Shown: positions 41,311 to 53,806, counted from the first letter of the stretch. The stretch is DNA of 64,000 nucleotides from Anoxybacillus amylolyticus (GCF_001634285.1 NZ_CP015438.1:729501-793500); one strand, 5' to 3'. The notes: generated by a model not told the origin, from the letters alone. Made by a program: numbers and translations.

Positions 41311-41355
41311 AACCCGCTCCTCTTTGAGTTTTTATTCATCGAGGAGCGGTTTTTT
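41311..41355 (+). terminator. Intrinsic terminator
   Basis: CCGCTCCTC pairs with GAGGAGCGG around an 18-nt loop and is followed by TTTTTT. No gene directly precedes it besides the RDD gene and the palindromic element. The rest of 41230-41600 is AT-rich upstream sequence of the permease. Confidence 0.8.
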
Positions 41356-41601
41356 ATGCCATTTTCAAATGAAGAAAGTATATTCATTCATATATAAATT
41401 TTTTCAAAATATTTATAAAAACGATTTATAAACATTCATAAGCATTTTTAAATATTCTAGAAAAAAACTTTTTGCATTTTCCTTTTTGTTAATGTTAATA
41501 TTAGAATAACTAAAAATATTCTTAATTAATAAACAAGGGGGAGGGGCTTGATTAAATATAAAGCGCTTACATAAAAATGATAACAAAGGGGAGGAAGGGA
41601 T

Positions 41602-43014
41602 ATGCAGCCATCACAAGGGTTAAAGCGAGAGTTAAAAAGTAGACATTTATTTATGATTGCACTTGGCGGTGTCATCGGAACAGGGTTGTTTTTAGGTTCA
41701 GGGTACACAATCCATGAAGCGGGACCGGGGGGAGCGCTTGTTGCTTACTTATTCGGTGGATTTGTCATGTATTTGACGATGCTTTGTCTAGGAGAATTAG
41801 CAGTTTCCTTGCCAGATGCAGGTTCGTATCAAACGTATGCAACAAAATATATTTCGCCTTCCGCAGGATATGTCATCGGCTGGCTTTCATGGCTAAACTG
41901 GTCGGTGACAGTAGGGCTGGAGCTTTTAACAGTGAGTATTTTAATGAAACGGTGGTTTCCAGACGTTCCTTCTTGGATTTGGTGCGTTGTTTTTGCGGTT
42001 GTGCTATTTTCCATTAACGCACTTTCGACAAGGAGCTTTGCCGAAGTAGAGTTTTGGTTTTCTAGCATTAAAGTATTAACAATTATTGCGTTTATTATTT
42101 TAGGTGGAGCAGCGATGTTTGGTTTCCTAGAAATGAAAGGTGGGAAGCCCGCTCCGATGTTTTCTAACTTTACAGACCATGGGGGATTGTTTCCGAATGG
42201 CATTGCGGCCATTTTAGTGACGATGATTGGCGTAAACTTCTCCTTCCAAGGAACAGAGCTTGTCGGTGTAGCGGCAGGAGAGAGTGAAAATCCGGAAAAA
42301 ACGGTGCCGAAAGCGATTAACAATACTGTTTGGCGCATTTTGCTCTTTTTTGTATTAGCCATTTTTGTGCTAGCAGGTCTTTTCCCGTGGGAAAAAGCGG
42401 GCTTAGTAGAAAGTCCATTTGTTGTTGTATTTGACAGCATCGGCATCCCATATGCAGCCGACATTGTAAACTTCGTCATTATTACAGCTGTTCTTTCTGT
42501 CGCCAATTCAGGCTTGTACGCTACTTCTCGCGTGCTTTGGTCAATGTCGCGTCAAGGGATGGTGAGCCCTATGTTCAGCAAGCTGTCGAAAAATGGGGTA
42601 CCGCTCAACGCGCTAATCGCTAGTATGCTCATCGGCTGTCTTTCTTTATTAAGCGGCATTTACGCAGAAGATACGGTCTATTTATGGCTTTTGTCCATTG
42701 CAGGGTTTGGTGCGGTAACAGTATGGGCATCCATCGCGCTATCTAACTACTTGGGAAGAAAAGCGTTTTTAAAACAAGGTGGCGCTGTTCGCGATTTAAA
42801 ATATAAAACACCGCTTTATCCATTCGTCCCACTTTTAGCGCTTGCGTTGAATACGCTGATTATTGTTAGTCTTGCGTTTATCCCAGAGCAGCGCATGGCG
42901 CTTTATTGCGGCATTCCATTTATGCTTGCTTGCTATATTTATTACCATCTTGTCGCAAAACACCGAACAACAGAACAACGAATGACTTCCAAAATAGAAA
43001 TTGAGAGAATGTGA
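41602..43014 (+). CDS. Amino acid permease (APC/AAT family)
   Basis: 470 residues, 12 membrane helices. AAT-family signatures: [20 protein letters not shown] in TM1, [22 protein letters not shown]-like [17 protein letters not shown] after TM6, and [17 protein letters not shown]. Site GGGGAGGAAGG precedes ATG. The substrate group could be basic or sulfur-containing amino acids or histidine; it is not adjacent to hut, which lacks its own hutM in this window. A terminator separates it from nos. Confidence 0.88.
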   Translation: MQPSQGLKRELKSRHLFMIALGGVIGTGLFLGSGYTIHEAGPGGALVAYLFGGFVMYLTMLCLGELAVSLPDAGSYQTYATKYISPSAGYVIGWLSWLNWSVTVGLELLTVSILMKRWFPDVPSWIWCVVFAVVLFSINALSTRSFAEVEFWFSSIKVLTIIAFIILGGAAMFGFLEMKGGKPAPMFSNFTDHGGLFPNGIAAILVTMIGVNFSFQGTELVGVAAGESENPEKTVPKAINNTVWRILLFFVLAIFVLAGLFPWEKAGLVESPFVVVFDSIGIPYAADIVNFVIITAVLSVANSGLYATSRVLWSMSRQGMVSPMFSKLSKNGVPLNALIASMLIGCLSLLSGIYAEDTVYLWLLSIAGFGAVTVWASIALSNYLGRKAFLKQGGAVRDLKYKTPLYPFVPLLALALNTLIIVSLAFIPEQRMALYCGIPFMLACYIYYHLVAKHRTTEQRMTSKIEIERM

Positions 43015-43017
43015 GGA

Positions 43018-43052
43018 CAAAACAGGCTTCCGGACAAGGAGCCTGTTTTTTT
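43018..43052 (+). terminator. Permease terminator
   Basis: AACAGGCT pairs with AGCCTGTT around TCCGGACAAGG, followed by TTTTT. Confidence 0.8.
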
Positions 43053-43091
43053 GGTACAATGGTGGAGGAAAACAAAAAGGGAGGGCGTGTA

Positions 43092-44168
43092 TTGGAGAAA
43101 CAACCGTTATGGAATGAAGCTGAAGCGTTTATTCGCATATGTTATCAAGAACTAGGGAAAAATGAGATGGATACGGAACATCGTCTTGCGGAGATTGAGC
43201 GAGAGATTGTCCTTACCGGTACGTATACTCATACATATGAAGAATTGGAACACGGCGCCAAAATGGCGTGGCGCCATAGTAACCGTTGCATTGGCCGCTT
43301 ATTTTGGCAAACGTTACATGTGTTTGATGCACGGAACGCTGAAACAGAGGAAGACATAGTAACCCATTTATTTCGTCATATTGAATTTGCGACAAATGGC
43401 GGAAAAATTCGCCCAACAATTACAGTGTTTAAGCCGAATGGAGATGTACGCATTTGGAACCACCAACTCATCCGTTATGCGGGGTATGAAACAGAACATG
43501 GGGTAATCGGTGATTCTTCTTCCATTTCTTTTACAAAAGCATGCGAACAGATGGGGTGGAAAGGAGAACGAACGAATTTTGATTTGTTGCCCCTTGTCGT
43601 TCAACAAAAGGAGCGACGACCAAAATGGTTTAACATCCCACGCGAGATTGTGCTAGAAGTTCCGATCAAGCATCCAGAGCTTGTGTGGTTTCAAGACTTG
43701 CAGCTGAAATGGTATGCGGTGCCGATTATTTCGGATATGTGTTTAGAAATTGGCGGTATTCATTATATGGCTGCTCCTTTTAACGGTTGGTATATGGAAA
43801 CGGAAATTGGCGCTCGCAATTTAGCAGATGATTACCGTTACAACATGCTTCCAAAAATTTCTTCGTGTATGGGATTGGATATGAGTACAAACGCAACCCT
43901 TTGGAAAGATAAAGCGTTAATTGAACTGAATGTAGCGGTTCTTCATTCTTTCAAAAAAGCAGGTGTTAGCATCGTCGATCACCATACAGCAGCGCAGCAG
44001 TTTAAGTTATTCGAGCAAAAAGAACAAGAAGCTGGTCGGCGCGTCACCGGCGATTGGACATGGCTTATTCCTCCCGTTTCGCCAGCGACGACACATATTT
44101 TTCATAAAAATTATGACAATACGATCATTACACCGAACTTCTTTTATCAAAAGCGACCGTACGAATAA
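43092..44168 (+). CDS. nos: Bacterial nitric oxide synthase oxygenase
   Basis: 358-residue heme-thiolate oxygenase that makes NO and citrulline from arginine, using reductases supplied in trans. TTG 43092 is chosen: GGGAGGG precedes it by seven bases and the length then equals known bNOS. The heme ligand Cys lies in [13 protein letters not shown]. The substrate Glu is in [15 protein letters not shown]. The pterin/dimer region [17 protein letters not shown] is near the C-terminus. No reductase domain, as in Bacillus. In Bacillaceae NO protects against oxidative stress and antibiotics. Confidence 0.95.
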   Translation: MEKQPLWNEAEAFIRICYQELGKNEMDTEHRLAEIEREIVLTGTYTHTYEELEHGAKMAWRHSNRCIGRLFWQTLHVFDARNAETEEDIVTHLFRHIEFATNGGKIRPTITVFKPNGDVRIWNHQLIRYAGYETEHGVIGDSSSISFTKACEQMGWKGERTNFDLLPLVVQQKERRPKWFNIPREIVLEVPIKHPELVWFQDLQLKWYAVPIISDMCLEIGGIHYMAAPFNGWYMETEIGARNLADDYRYNMLPKISSCMGLDMSTNATLWKDKALIELNVAVLHSFKKAGVSIVDHHTAAQQFKLFEQKEQEAGRRVTGDWTWLIPPVSPATTHIFHKNYDNTIITPNFFYQKRPYE

Positions 44169-44223
44169 CGATTTCCATCATAGTTGCACTTTTCTCCCCA
44201 TATATTAAATTGGGGGGATGTGT

Positions 44224-44664
44224 ATGCAATTTTATTATGGTCAACAAATGCCGCTTCGTATTTTAGATGAGGCGGAGTTTTGGAAACACCAAGAGGAAGA
44301 ACATACCGTTGTCATTCGCGAGCTTGTGGTCGGATTAGAGCAACCGTTTGTTGAGGCGCTGCAAAAGTGGGAAGAGGCATTGTCAGCTACTCATCAACAA
44401 ATCGTCCGCTATATCGAATCCGTTGTTCGCGCGGGGGCATATTTACCTAACGAACTGTATCAGCAAGTGTTACATTTAGTGTCATTTTGTTTGCAACAGA
44501 GCCTGGCATTTATTCAGTTGTGCCAGCAACTGAAAACTGCCAGCGTTGCTGTTCGGCAAAATAAAACTGCGAACGTCGTCTTAAACCACATTATTCGCGA
44601 ATCGGAATACTTTGTCGGTATTGCCCAAGTGCTGTTGTACAGAAAGCAAGATGCCTACTCATAA
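44224..44664 (+). CDS. DUF2935-like helical protein
   Basis: 146 residues from ATG 44224, downstream of TTGGGGGGATG. All-helical, with EFWKHQEEEHTVVIRELV at the start and NHIIRESEYFVGIAQVLL at the end, both containing His/Glu positions typical of DUF2935 metal-binding bundles. It is about half the length of two-domain members. Function unknown. Confidence 0.7.
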   Translation: MQFYYGQQMPLRILDEAEFWKHQEEEHTVVIRELVVGLEQPFVEALQKWEEALSATHQQIVRYIESVVRAGAYLPNELYQQVLHLVSFCLQQSLAFIQLCQQLKTASVAVRQNKTANVVLNHIIRESEYFVGIAQVLLYRKQDAYS

Positions 44665-44685
44665 CAGGGTAGGCATTTCTTGTTT
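44651..44685 (+). terminator. Terminator overlapping the DUF2935-like stop
   Basis: ATGCCTAC pairs with GTAGGCAT around TCATAACAGG, followed by TTCTTGTTT. Confidence 0.7.
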
Positions 44686-44849
44686 AAAACTATACTTACA
44701 AAACAAAAAAAGAAAGATAGGACCTTTGTATGTTTTATTATATCGTTTTTTAACAGTATATTATAATAAAAATTCTCTTTCCTTTCTTCAAGGAAATGAT
44801 ATAATAAAAAATAAATTCTTAATTTACGGAAAATTTGGAGGGGGAAAAA

Positions 44850-46103
44850 GTGTCGCTGTCGAGTTACATTATTCGTACACTAGTAGTCGTCATTCCAGGG
44901 ACGGTACTCATTGGTTTAGGAGTGTGCATCGGAAATAGGGTGAATGGGCTTGCTTTTTGGTGGACAATGGGAGCAACTGTATTGCTCGGTATGATTCTTG
45001 GGACATTATCGGCGACGATAAACTATCGCCGCTTTGTCGCACCAATCGCTGTCATTAACGAACATTTGCAAAAAATGACGGACGGTGATTTATTAACACG
45101 CGTTCCGTTTGAACGTGTAAGGGAGTTAAAACCGATCGCCATTTGTATAAACGACATGGCGGAAACATGGGGAGAAATGATGGGCAACATGAAACGCCAT
45201 TCGGATGAGATGGCGCATTTTTCTGAACAGCTTTCGTACATTGCCGAACAAACGACAAAAGCAACCGAGCAAATTGCAACAACGATGGAAGATATCGCCT
45301 TGCACGCTGAGCAGCAAGTAAAAATGGTACAAGAAACATCTCGATCGATGAATGACATTTCCCATTCGCTGATGAATGTTGCAACCAATACGGAGCGTGT
45401 ATCAGCAAATACAGGGGAAACGTTAGTGAAAGCAACGACAGGGAAGCAATCCATTGAACAAATGGAAGAACAAATGAAATTTATTCATGCGCACGTGCAA
45501 ACGCTCGGACAAGTTGTGAAAGGATTAGGGGAGCGTTCGAACGAAATCGGGCAAATTACGCAAGTCATCACCGGCATTGCTTCACAAACGAACTTGTTGG
45601 CATTGAACGCAGCCATTGAAGCGGCACGAGCAGGGGAACAAGGGAAAGGGTTCGCTGTCGTTGCGGATGAAGTACGGAAACTCGCTGAGCAATCTGCTCA
45701 ATCTGCTCAGCAGATTACCCAACTAATCGGCGACATTCAGAAAGAAACAGAACAGGCGATTCGCTCGACAGAAACGGTCGTTGGCGAAGTATCCGAAGGG
45801 CTTCATGCCGTGCAAACTGCCGGTCTATCATTTGAACAAATTCGCCAATCGATCAACAGCGTCAATGAACAAATGGAACACGTTTCTTCCGTCATTCAGC
45901 AAATGACAAAAAGCGCTCAACAAGTAGCTACCTCGGTGGAACAAATCATTACCATTGTAGAACAGGCATCGGCAGGCTCTACAAACATCTCCGCAGCTAC
46001 TGAAGAGCAGATGGCATCCATGGAAGAAATCGCTTCTTCTGCTTCCTCGCTCCGTAAAATGGCGGAAGATATGCAACGGCTTATGCAGGGATTTCGAGCA
46101 TAA
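44850..46103 (+). CDS. Methyl-accepting chemotaxis protein without external sensor
   Basis: 417 residues from GTG 44850, placed after GGAGGGGG. Two membrane helices lie almost back to back (about residues 6-28 and 34-56) with only a few residues outside, so there is no periplasmic-type ligand domain. HAMP at ~57-115, then a signalling domain whose hairpin tip reads [20 protein letters not shown], then [20 protein letters not shown]. It could sense membrane state or a cytosolic cue, or serve as a helper receptor. Confidence 0.9.
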   Translation: MSLSSYIIRTLVVVIPGTVLIGLGVCIGNRVNGLAFWWTMGATVLLGMILGTLSATINYRRFVAPIAVINEHLQKMTDGDLLTRVPFERVRELKPIAICINDMAETWGEMMGNMKRHSDEMAHFSEQLSYIAEQTTKATEQIATTMEDIALHAEQQVKMVQETSRSMNDISHSLMNVATNTERVSANTGETLVKATTGKQSIEQMEEQMKFIHAHVQTLGQVVKGLGERSNEIGQITQVITGIASQTNLLALNAAIEAARAGEQGKGFAVVADEVRKLAEQSAQSAQQITQLIGDIQKETEQAIRSTETVVGEVSEGLHAVQTAGLSFEQIRQSINSVNEQMEHVSSVIQQMTKSAQQVATSVEQIITIVEQASAGSTNISAATEEQMASMEEIASSASSLRKMAEDMQRLMQGFRA

Positions 46104-46164
46104 AAAGCGTTTACAACTTTGAATAAATATGCTAGAATTTTAGAAAAAATAAATTCATGTTTGA

Positions 46165-48283
<2,119 letters not shown>

Positions 48284-48290
48284 ACTGCTT

Positions 48291-48325
48291 AAAAAAGAGG
48301 ACGCCTTTGTTGGCTCCTCTTTTCT
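48291..48325 (+). terminator. thiC operon terminator
   Basis: AAAAGAGGA pairs with TCCTCTTTT around CGCCTTTGTTGGC. Confidence 0.75.
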
Positions 48326-48467
48326 ATGAAAATAACCAATCGATGAGCATGTATTTTCTCACTTGGATGGGGAGCAACACTTGCTCATCGACGTTTTCTA
48401 TGAAAACCCCCATCCGATAAAATGTCTATTTTCGTCTTGGGACGGCGAGTAATATTTGCTCACGGAC
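48326..48467. repeat. Degenerate tandem repeat of about 70 bp
   Basis: Two head-to-tail units each begin TTTTCTATGAAAA, contain TATTTTC..CTTGG and end AATATTTGCTCA-CGA or AACACTTGCTCATCGA. The first also folds by CGATGAGCA/TGCTCATCG. Non-coding; it separates the convergent thiC unit and the molybdenum hydroxylase operon. Confidence 0.6.
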
Positions 48468-48929
48468 TTATCGCTTCTTTTGTGCGAGAACAGAACGAAC
48501 CGCCTGCTCAATTTCATGGTAGCTTGTGCAGCGACAAATGTTGGATTCCAGCCATTTTCGGATCGTTTCCTCGTCTGCGTCTGGCTTTTGTGTTGTTAAA
48601 GCGTAAGCGTTCATCACAAATCCTGGCGTACAATAGCCGCACTGAAACGCAAACTGCTCGACGAAAGCGCGCTGAATGGCAGTATCATGCAGCCCTTCAA
48701 TCGTTGTAATCGCTTGCCCAACCGTTTCTATCGCTAACATCATGCATGATTTTATTGGCGTATCGTTCACAAGGACCGTACACGCACCACAATCTCCGTT
48801 TAAACAACCAGGCTTTGCACCGGTTAACCCTAAATGGCGAAGCACGATTAATAACGTATCTGCTTGGCGAATGACCGCCGATCGTTGCTCACCGTTAATA
48901 TGCAAAATGACTTCGTATTTCATGAACAT
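48468..48929 (-). CDS. Molybdenum hydroxylase, 2Fe-2S subunit (XDH/CoxS type)
   Basis: 153-residue electron-transfer subunit. The plant-type [2Fe-2S] site is GCLNGDCGACTVLVND plus the upstream spacing. The second helical cluster has CGYCTPGFVMNAYAL and SNICRCTSYHEI. All eight Cys are present. It passes electrons from the Mo centre to FAD. Last gene of the five-gene operon, overlapping the FAD subunit gene by 10 bp. B. subtilis PucE is the counterpart if the substrate is xanthine. Confidence 0.92.
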   Translation of the reverse strand: MFMKYEVILHINGEQRSAVIRQADTLLIVLRHLGLTGAKPGCLNGDCGACTVLVNDTPIKSCMMLAIETVGQAITTIEGLHDTAIQRAFVEQFAFQCGYCTPGFVMNAYALTTQKPDADEETIRKWLESNICRCTSYHEIEQAVRSVLAQKKR

Positions 48930-49759
48930 TCCCCTTCTAGCTCGGTAATGACGTCCAAAAGCGCATGCCGTAGCACAAACAAACGGTATTTTGCCGACCC
49001 TTCGATATCATCAAGCACCGGAAATGGAAGTGCTTCGATCGCACTAGCGATGCGAACATCAAGAGGTATCTTTCTGTTTAGCTGATCTTCTATTTCCAAC
49101 GAGCGAAACGGAAACGGACAGACGCCGCTAAAGGCAACGCGAAGCTTCCCGTCCTTTTTCAATGCAGCGACCGTTACGAGTGGATACCCAGTATTTCCTT
49201 GTTGCCGCCGCTTTGTATGAGCGTATGGTAGTTTGCTGTATGTGGCATCGACTTTTACTTGAACGAGAAATTCAGAGGGAGAAAGGCGCATGTATTGCTG
49301 GAACACCTCATGAATTGACCGTTCATTTATTCCTTCTTTTCCAGCGATGACAACTCGACTATCGGCAAGCAAGATAGGAAGGACGGTTTCACGGTAAAAA
49401 ATCTGTCCACAAATATTGCCGCCAAGTGTAATTTGGTTGCGCGCGGTTCGATCTGCAACTTCCCGCGCGGCTTTTGTCAATAGCGGAAACAAATTTGCTT
49501 CTTCAATTGCAGTAAGCGAAACGGCTGCGCCGAACGTCAACTCATCCGCTGCTATGGAAAGCGTGCGGCATTCAGGAAGGTGTTTAACGTCAATGACCGC
49601 ATCGGCAAATGTCCTCCATAGGCGTGCTAACGTAATAAACTCGGTGCCGCCGCCGTAATAAAGAGGGCGCTTTCCATCGGCTTCGAGGGAAGAAAATAGT
49701 TGTACTGCATCTTCAATCGTAGACGGGCGATAGTATGCGATATCAAACGGAATCATCAA
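48920..49759 (-). CDS. Molybdenum hydroxylase, FAD subunit
   Basis: 279 residues. CoxM/PucC family: FAD-binding segments YYGGGTEFITLARLWR, ARNQITLGGNICGQIFYRET and LPILLADSRVV, with a C-terminal CO_deh_flav_C domain (FSGVCPFPFRSLEIEDQLN). It overlaps the Mo subunit gene by 17 bp and the FeS gene by 10 bp, a tightly coupled complex. Confidence 0.9.
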   Translation of the reverse strand: MMIPFDIAYYRPSTIEDAVQLFSSLEADGKRPLYYGGGTEFITLARLWRTFADAVIDVKHLPECRTLSIAADELTFGAAVSLTAIEEANLFPLLTKAAREVADRTARNQITLGGNICGQIFYRETVLPILLADSRVVIAGKEGINERSIHEVFQQYMRLSPSEFLVQVKVDATYSKLPYAHTKRRQQGNTGYPLVTVAALKKDGKLRVAFSGVCPFPFRSLEIEDQLNRKIPLDVRIASAIEALPFPVLDDIEGSAKYRLFVLRHALLDVITELEGECS

Positions 49760-52067
49760 ACCACCCTTCCTTTATCCGCCAAATCAGCTCTGGAAGAAGC
49801 GGTAGTTGGTTAAGCGGAACTTCAGCGGCGGTTGATAAGGCGTTCGCTAAGGCAGCTGGCATCCCAATTAATCCATGTTCCCCGACACCGCGAGAGCCAT
49901 ATGGCGCATCAATTTGTGGGGTATAGACGAAATCAGCGATGTACTCTGGATGTTCGCCAAATCGAAGCGGGCGGTACGTTCGAAATTGCGCGTTTAGCAC
50001 TCGTTCAAATCGGTCAAACAAAAACGTTTCCCTGCTAGCAAAACTTAATCCCATGCTCATTGCTCCCATCACTTGCCCAAGCGCAGCTTTTTCATTCAGC
50101 ACTTTTCCAATATCAATAACCGAAACAGCTTTTATAATGCGATACGTATAGTCACGTTTATCGAACTCTACTTCGACGGCATGCGCACATACCGTCCATT
50201 CTGGACCAGGTTTTCCTTCGCCTGTTTCTTTGTCAAGCGGGGTTAAGTGGCGTAAAATATAATGCCCATGCCCAATAATTTGTCCCCCAATGGCGTTTCC
50301 GTTCGGGTATTTGTAGCCGTAGGCGATTTCTTTTATCGGTATATAAACGCTTGGATTGTCGCGTAAAAAGACGTTTCCGTAGCCGACTTCTAAATCTTCG
50401 CTAGAAACGCGGAGAACGCAAGCAGCGATGGCTTTCAGCTGATGAATGACGTCGTCCGCTGCGGATAAGACAGCGCGGCCAGCCATAAACGTGCCACGGC
50501 TTGCGACCGTTTTCCAATGCTCTGGTGTCGTTTGCGTATCAATGTCCATTTTGACATGAATATCGTTAATGTCCATTTTTAATTTTTCGGCAAGGATTTG
50601 CGCTAAGACGGTTTTTGTCCCTGTTCCGATTTCGACAACGCCAGTAATAAGGTTTACGCTTCCGTCAGTGTTAAAAGTAATGATGGCGCCCGAGCTAGCG
50701 TCTGTGTCAATGGTAGACGTTTTCCAGCTGCAGCTAACACCTTTAGCTCGTACGAGGCGGGAGTTGATCTCGATACGTTGCCAGTCGTCCCATTCGATTA
50801 GTTCATGTACTCGAGCGATACAAGCAGGTAAGTTGCCGACATTGCTTTTATTGAGCACGACTTGCGTCGGAGTAGTATCGCCAGGAAGAATGGCATTTCT
50901 TTGGCGAATCGCTAATTTGTCCATTTGTAATTTTTCCGCTAGCAAATCGATTGTCCTCTCAACGGCAAATGCTTGTTCACAATGGCCGAAGCTGCGAAAC
51001 GGAGAAGCGTACGGATGATTGGTATAGACGCATAACGAGTCGCACCATACGTTGTCAATGCGATATGGACCAGTGCAATCCGCAGCCGCTGCTCGGGTCA
51101 CATCAATCGCCTTGTCGGAGTATGCCCCACCGTCAAATAAAAATAATATTTCGGCTGCTGTTATTTTTCCATCTTTCGTCGCACCTAGTTTGACCGTTGC
51201 TTCCATCCCGATATGAACAGGCGAAGTGACCATGTCTTGTTCACGTGTATTCCATACGCTTACCTTTTTCCCCCCAACTGCTTTCGCAGCAAGATAAGCG
51301 AGCAGCTCTAGCTGGACAGGCGCTTTTCCGCCGTACGCTCCGCCGACGAACGGGGTATGAACGACCACTTTACCCACTTCTTCCCCGAAATATTCACTAA
51401 TGAGCCGCTTAATCATAAATGGCGCTTGTGTCGAAGCTGTTATGACAATCGTTCCATCTGCCTGAATTTCAGCGGTTGCACATCGCGTTTCCATCGCGGC
51501 ATGGTCGGAAGGGGAAAACGAAAAGCTTGCCTCAACAATCACCTCACTTTCCGCCCATCCTTTTTCCATCGATCCTTTGCGAATTTTTGTACGGTGGGCA
51601 ATGTTTGTGCCTGGTTCGGGATACGTATATTTTTCTTTTTGGTAGGTTGCTAAGTGTTCATGAAGAAGGGGAGCTCCTTCATTTAGCGCTTCTTTCGGTG
51701 AACCGACGACACGGAGTGGCTCATAAGTAATCGAAAGATGTTGTGCTGCTTGTTCTGCTTGCACAAGTGTATCTGCCACTACTACGGCAACGACTTCACC
51801 GTGGTAACGAACTTTTTCCCATGCGATTGGTGGGCGATCGCGCAAATCTTCTCCTGTTAATGGCAGCCCTTCACCTGTGAGGATAGCGCGTACCCCGGGG
51901 ATAGTGTACGCTTTTTCGGTGCGAATTTCGAGAATACGAGCGTGGGCGTATGGACTTGTGACAAGCTTTGCATGCAACGTTCCATCGCTAACAATATCGA
52001 GCGTATATTTTGCTTTTCCTGTTACTTTTTCCCATGCTTCTTTTCGAATGACGCTTTTTCCGATCAT
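49743..52067 (-). CDS. Molybdenum hydroxylase, molybdopterin-binding large subunit
   Basis: 774 residues, usual length for CoxL/XdhA/PucD-type subunits. N-terminal Ald_Xan_dh domain (ARILEIRTEKAYTIPGVRAI), Mo-pterin loops TPFVGGAYGGKAPVQLELLA, ASPFRSFGHCEQAFAVERTI and TGVVEIGTGTKTVLAQI, and the catalytic Glu near the C-terminus in DAPYGSRGVGEHGLIGMPAA. Purine oxidation is plausible given the Puc-like gene set, but aldehyde or other heterocycle oxidation is possible. Starts 4 bp inside the nucleotidyltransferase gene. Confidence 0.9.
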   Translation of the reverse strand: MIGKSVIRKEAWEKVTGKAKYTLDIVSDGTLHAKLVTSPYAHARILEIRTEKAYTIPGVRAILTGEGLPLTGEDLRDRPPIAWEKVRYHGEVVAVVVADTLVQAEQAAQHLSITYEPLRVVGSPKEALNEGAPLLHEHLATYQKEKYTYPEPGTNIAHRTKIRKGSMEKGWAESEVIVEASFSFSPSDHAAMETRCATAEIQADGTIVITASTQAPFMIKRLISEYFGEEVGKVVVHTPFVGGAYGGKAPVQLELLAYLAAKAVGGKKVSVWNTREQDMVTSPVHIGMEATVKLGATKDGKITAAEILFLFDGGAYSDKAIDVTRAAAADCTGPYRIDNVWCDSLCVYTNHPYASPFRSFGHCEQAFAVERTIDLLAEKLQMDKLAIRQRNAILPGDTTPTQVVLNKSNVGNLPACIARVHELIEWDDWQRIEINSRLVRAKGVSCSWKTSTIDTDASSGAIITFNTDGSVNLITGVVEIGTGTKTVLAQILAEKLKMDINDIHVKMDIDTQTTPEHWKTVASRGTFMAGRAVLSAADDVIHQLKAIAACVLRVSSEDLEVGYGNVFLRDNPSVYIPIKEIAYGYKYPNGNAIGGQIIGHGHYILRHLTPLDKETGEGKPGPEWTVCAHAVEVEFDKRDYTYRIIKAVSVIDIGKVLNEKAALGQVMGAMSMGLSFASRETFLFDRFERVLNAQFRTYRPLRFGEHPEYIADFVYTPQIDAPYGSRGVGEHGLIGMPAALANALSTAAEVPLNQLPLLPELIWRIKEGWFDDSV

Positions 52068-52675
52068 CGTAGTCCCCCTTTTTCCCAGTACTTAAGTGCC
52101 TGTTTGTACTCTTCCATGGTGTCAATATCGAAAAAAAGGCGATTGTCGTCAGCGTGGAGCAATGTTCCATTCCAATGTTTTTGGCGAATTAGCTGCCGGG
52201 CTCCTTCGTCGCCCTGGATGTTCAGGAGTGAAGGAAAGACGGATGCACTAAATAAAACGGGAGGGAACGGTATGCTGTTATTGGCAAATGCCACATAATC
52301 AGTATGCGTTTGAGTAAAGTGAGCGATGAGTTCGTTAATCGTTTCCTTTCGGACAAACGGTTGATCGGCTAATAAAATGACAGCCGCATCTGCTTTTTGG
52401 TAAATGGCTTTGCGAACGCCGCATTGTAGCGAAGAAGATTGAGTAGTGGAAGGACAATGAATAATCGCGATTTTTTCGTGTTGCAATAACGGAAATGCTA
52501 CCCAATCGAGCGGATCGTTTGGCGGCACGATAAGAAAAACAGTCGAAAGAAAAGAAAAGAGAGCGGCTTGCAACGCAATTGAGCCGAGGAAAGAGTCAGC
52601 GAATGGAAGTGCCCGTTTGTCCGTTCCCATTCGTGTGCTGTTTCCGGCGGCTAAATAAATGCCGACGGTGATCAT
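52064..52675 (-). CDS. Molybdenum cofactor nucleotidyltransferase (MocA/PucB type)
   Basis: 203 residues. GT-A fold nucleotidyltransferase that adds CMP or similar to Mo-pterin for xanthine dehydrogenase-type enzymes. The loop GIYLAAGNSTRMGTDKRALP binds the nucleotide; LLADQPFVRKETINELI gives the metal-site Asp. Overlaps neighbours by 4 bp on both sides. Confidence 0.88.
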   Translation of the reverse strand: MITVGIYLAAGNSTRMGTDKRALPFADSFLGSIALQAALFSFLSTVFLIVPPNDPLDWVAFPLLQHEKIAIIHCPSTTQSSSLQCGVRKAIYQKADAAVILLADQPFVRKETINELIAHFTQTHTDYVAFANNSIPFPPVLFSASVFPSLLNIQGDEGARQLIRQKHWNGTLLHADDNRLFFDIDTMEEYKQALKYWEKGGLR

Positions 52676-53676
52676 CTTTTTCCCCCTTTTCGTAAAGCCT
52701 CGATCATTTCAGCGACGATGCTAATCGCAATTTCCTCTGGACTGCGTGCACCAATCGCATGCCCGACCGGCGAGCGAATAGTCGAAGGGATATGGCCACC
52801 AAACAATCTAGCGGTACGAGCTTTCGAACCTAAAACTCCAAGATAATAAAGCGGCTTGTCACGCAGCAAGGCTAAAATTTCTTGGTCGCGCTGAAAATGA
52901 TGGGTCATGACGACAACGAAATCTCGTTCGTGAAGAGAAAGTGTTGGGATTACCTCCCGTGGAAATCCATGCTTTATTTCAGCGAACGGAAAATATTGTG
53001 CATCACCATAGGCTGGTCGCCAATCGACAACGATGACCCGAAATCCGAGTTGATGGGCGAAAGAAGCAAGTGGGCGTGCATCTGGGGTTGCTCCGAACAA
53101 AATAAGACGAGGCTTTGGCCAAAAATGGTGGACATAAATAGAGCGTTCACCAATCGAGCGGATGCCGTTAGCAGTCGAAAAAGATGGGATCGTTTGCAAA
53201 ATGTTAATAAGTTCATCATGAATTTCTGAAAGCTCACCAAACGTTTGCCCGCTTTCGGTGACGAATAGCCACGGTTGCTTTATTTGTGCTTCTTCAATTA
53301 GTCTAGCAAAGACAACATGCTCTCCGCGGTCAAGACATGCTTTCACGGCGAGTAAATGGGCACGAAACGATGTAGTAAGCGGCTGCAACAACACGCGAAT
53401 CGTTCCGTTGCATCCTACTTGCCCCCAAGAAAAATCATCTTCTTGTGTTAAGTCATAAACAACGACGGTTGCGGCTTTAGTCCGCCATACATCGTCTGCT
53501 TTCGCGGCTAAATCTTCTTCTAAACAACCGCCGCTTAATATCCCCATTTGCGTTCCATTTTCCCCGAATAGCATACATGTTCCTTCTTTTTGATACGAAG
53601 AGCCTTCGACACGAATAATCGTTGCTAGAACACGCCAATCCCAACGGTCAACTACTTCCAATAAATGATATTCCAT
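52672..53676 (-). CDS. XdhC/CoxI family maturation factor (PucA type)
   Basis: 334 residues. N-terminal XdhC_CoxI domain with VEGSSYQKEGTCMLFGENG and MGILSGGCLEEDLAAKADD. The C-terminal Rossmann-like XdhC_C domain has RLILFGATPDARPLASFAHQ and VMTHHFQRDQEIL. It binds Mo cofactor, helps its sulfuration and inserts it into the hydroxylase. First gene of the operon. Confidence 0.9.
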   Translation of the reverse strand: MEYHLLEVVDRWDWRVLATIIRVEGSSYQKEGTCMLFGENGTQMGILSGGCLEEDLAAKADDVWRTKAATVVVYDLTQEDDFSWGQVGCNGTIRVLLQPLTTSFRAHLLAVKACLDRGEHVVFARLIEEAQIKQPWLFVTESGQTFGELSEIHDELINILQTIPSFSTANGIRSIGERSIYVHHFWPKPRLILFGATPDARPLASFAHQLGFRVIVVDWRPAYGDAQYFPFAEIKHGFPREVIPTLSLHERDFVVVMTHHFQRDQEILALLRDKPLYYLGVLGSKARTARLFGGHIPSTIRSPVGHAIGARSPEEIAISIVAEMIEALRKGGKR

Positions 53677-53775
53677 TGTTTTCCCTCCATTCGTATTGTA
53701 TTAACGACTTTTTTGCAATATGTATATGAAGATGGGAATGTTACAATTTTGTGAAGTTATTCACGTGAGCAATAG

Positions 53776-53806
53776 AAAACCCCTTGTTCGTATCGAACAA
53801 GGGGTT
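53776..53806 (-). terminator. Terminator of the SPFH-RHH unit
   Basis: AACCCCTTGTTCG pairs with CGAACAAGGGGTT around TAT; on the minus strand it is followed by TTCT. It lies between the RHH gene and the xdhC promoter region. Confidence 0.8.
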
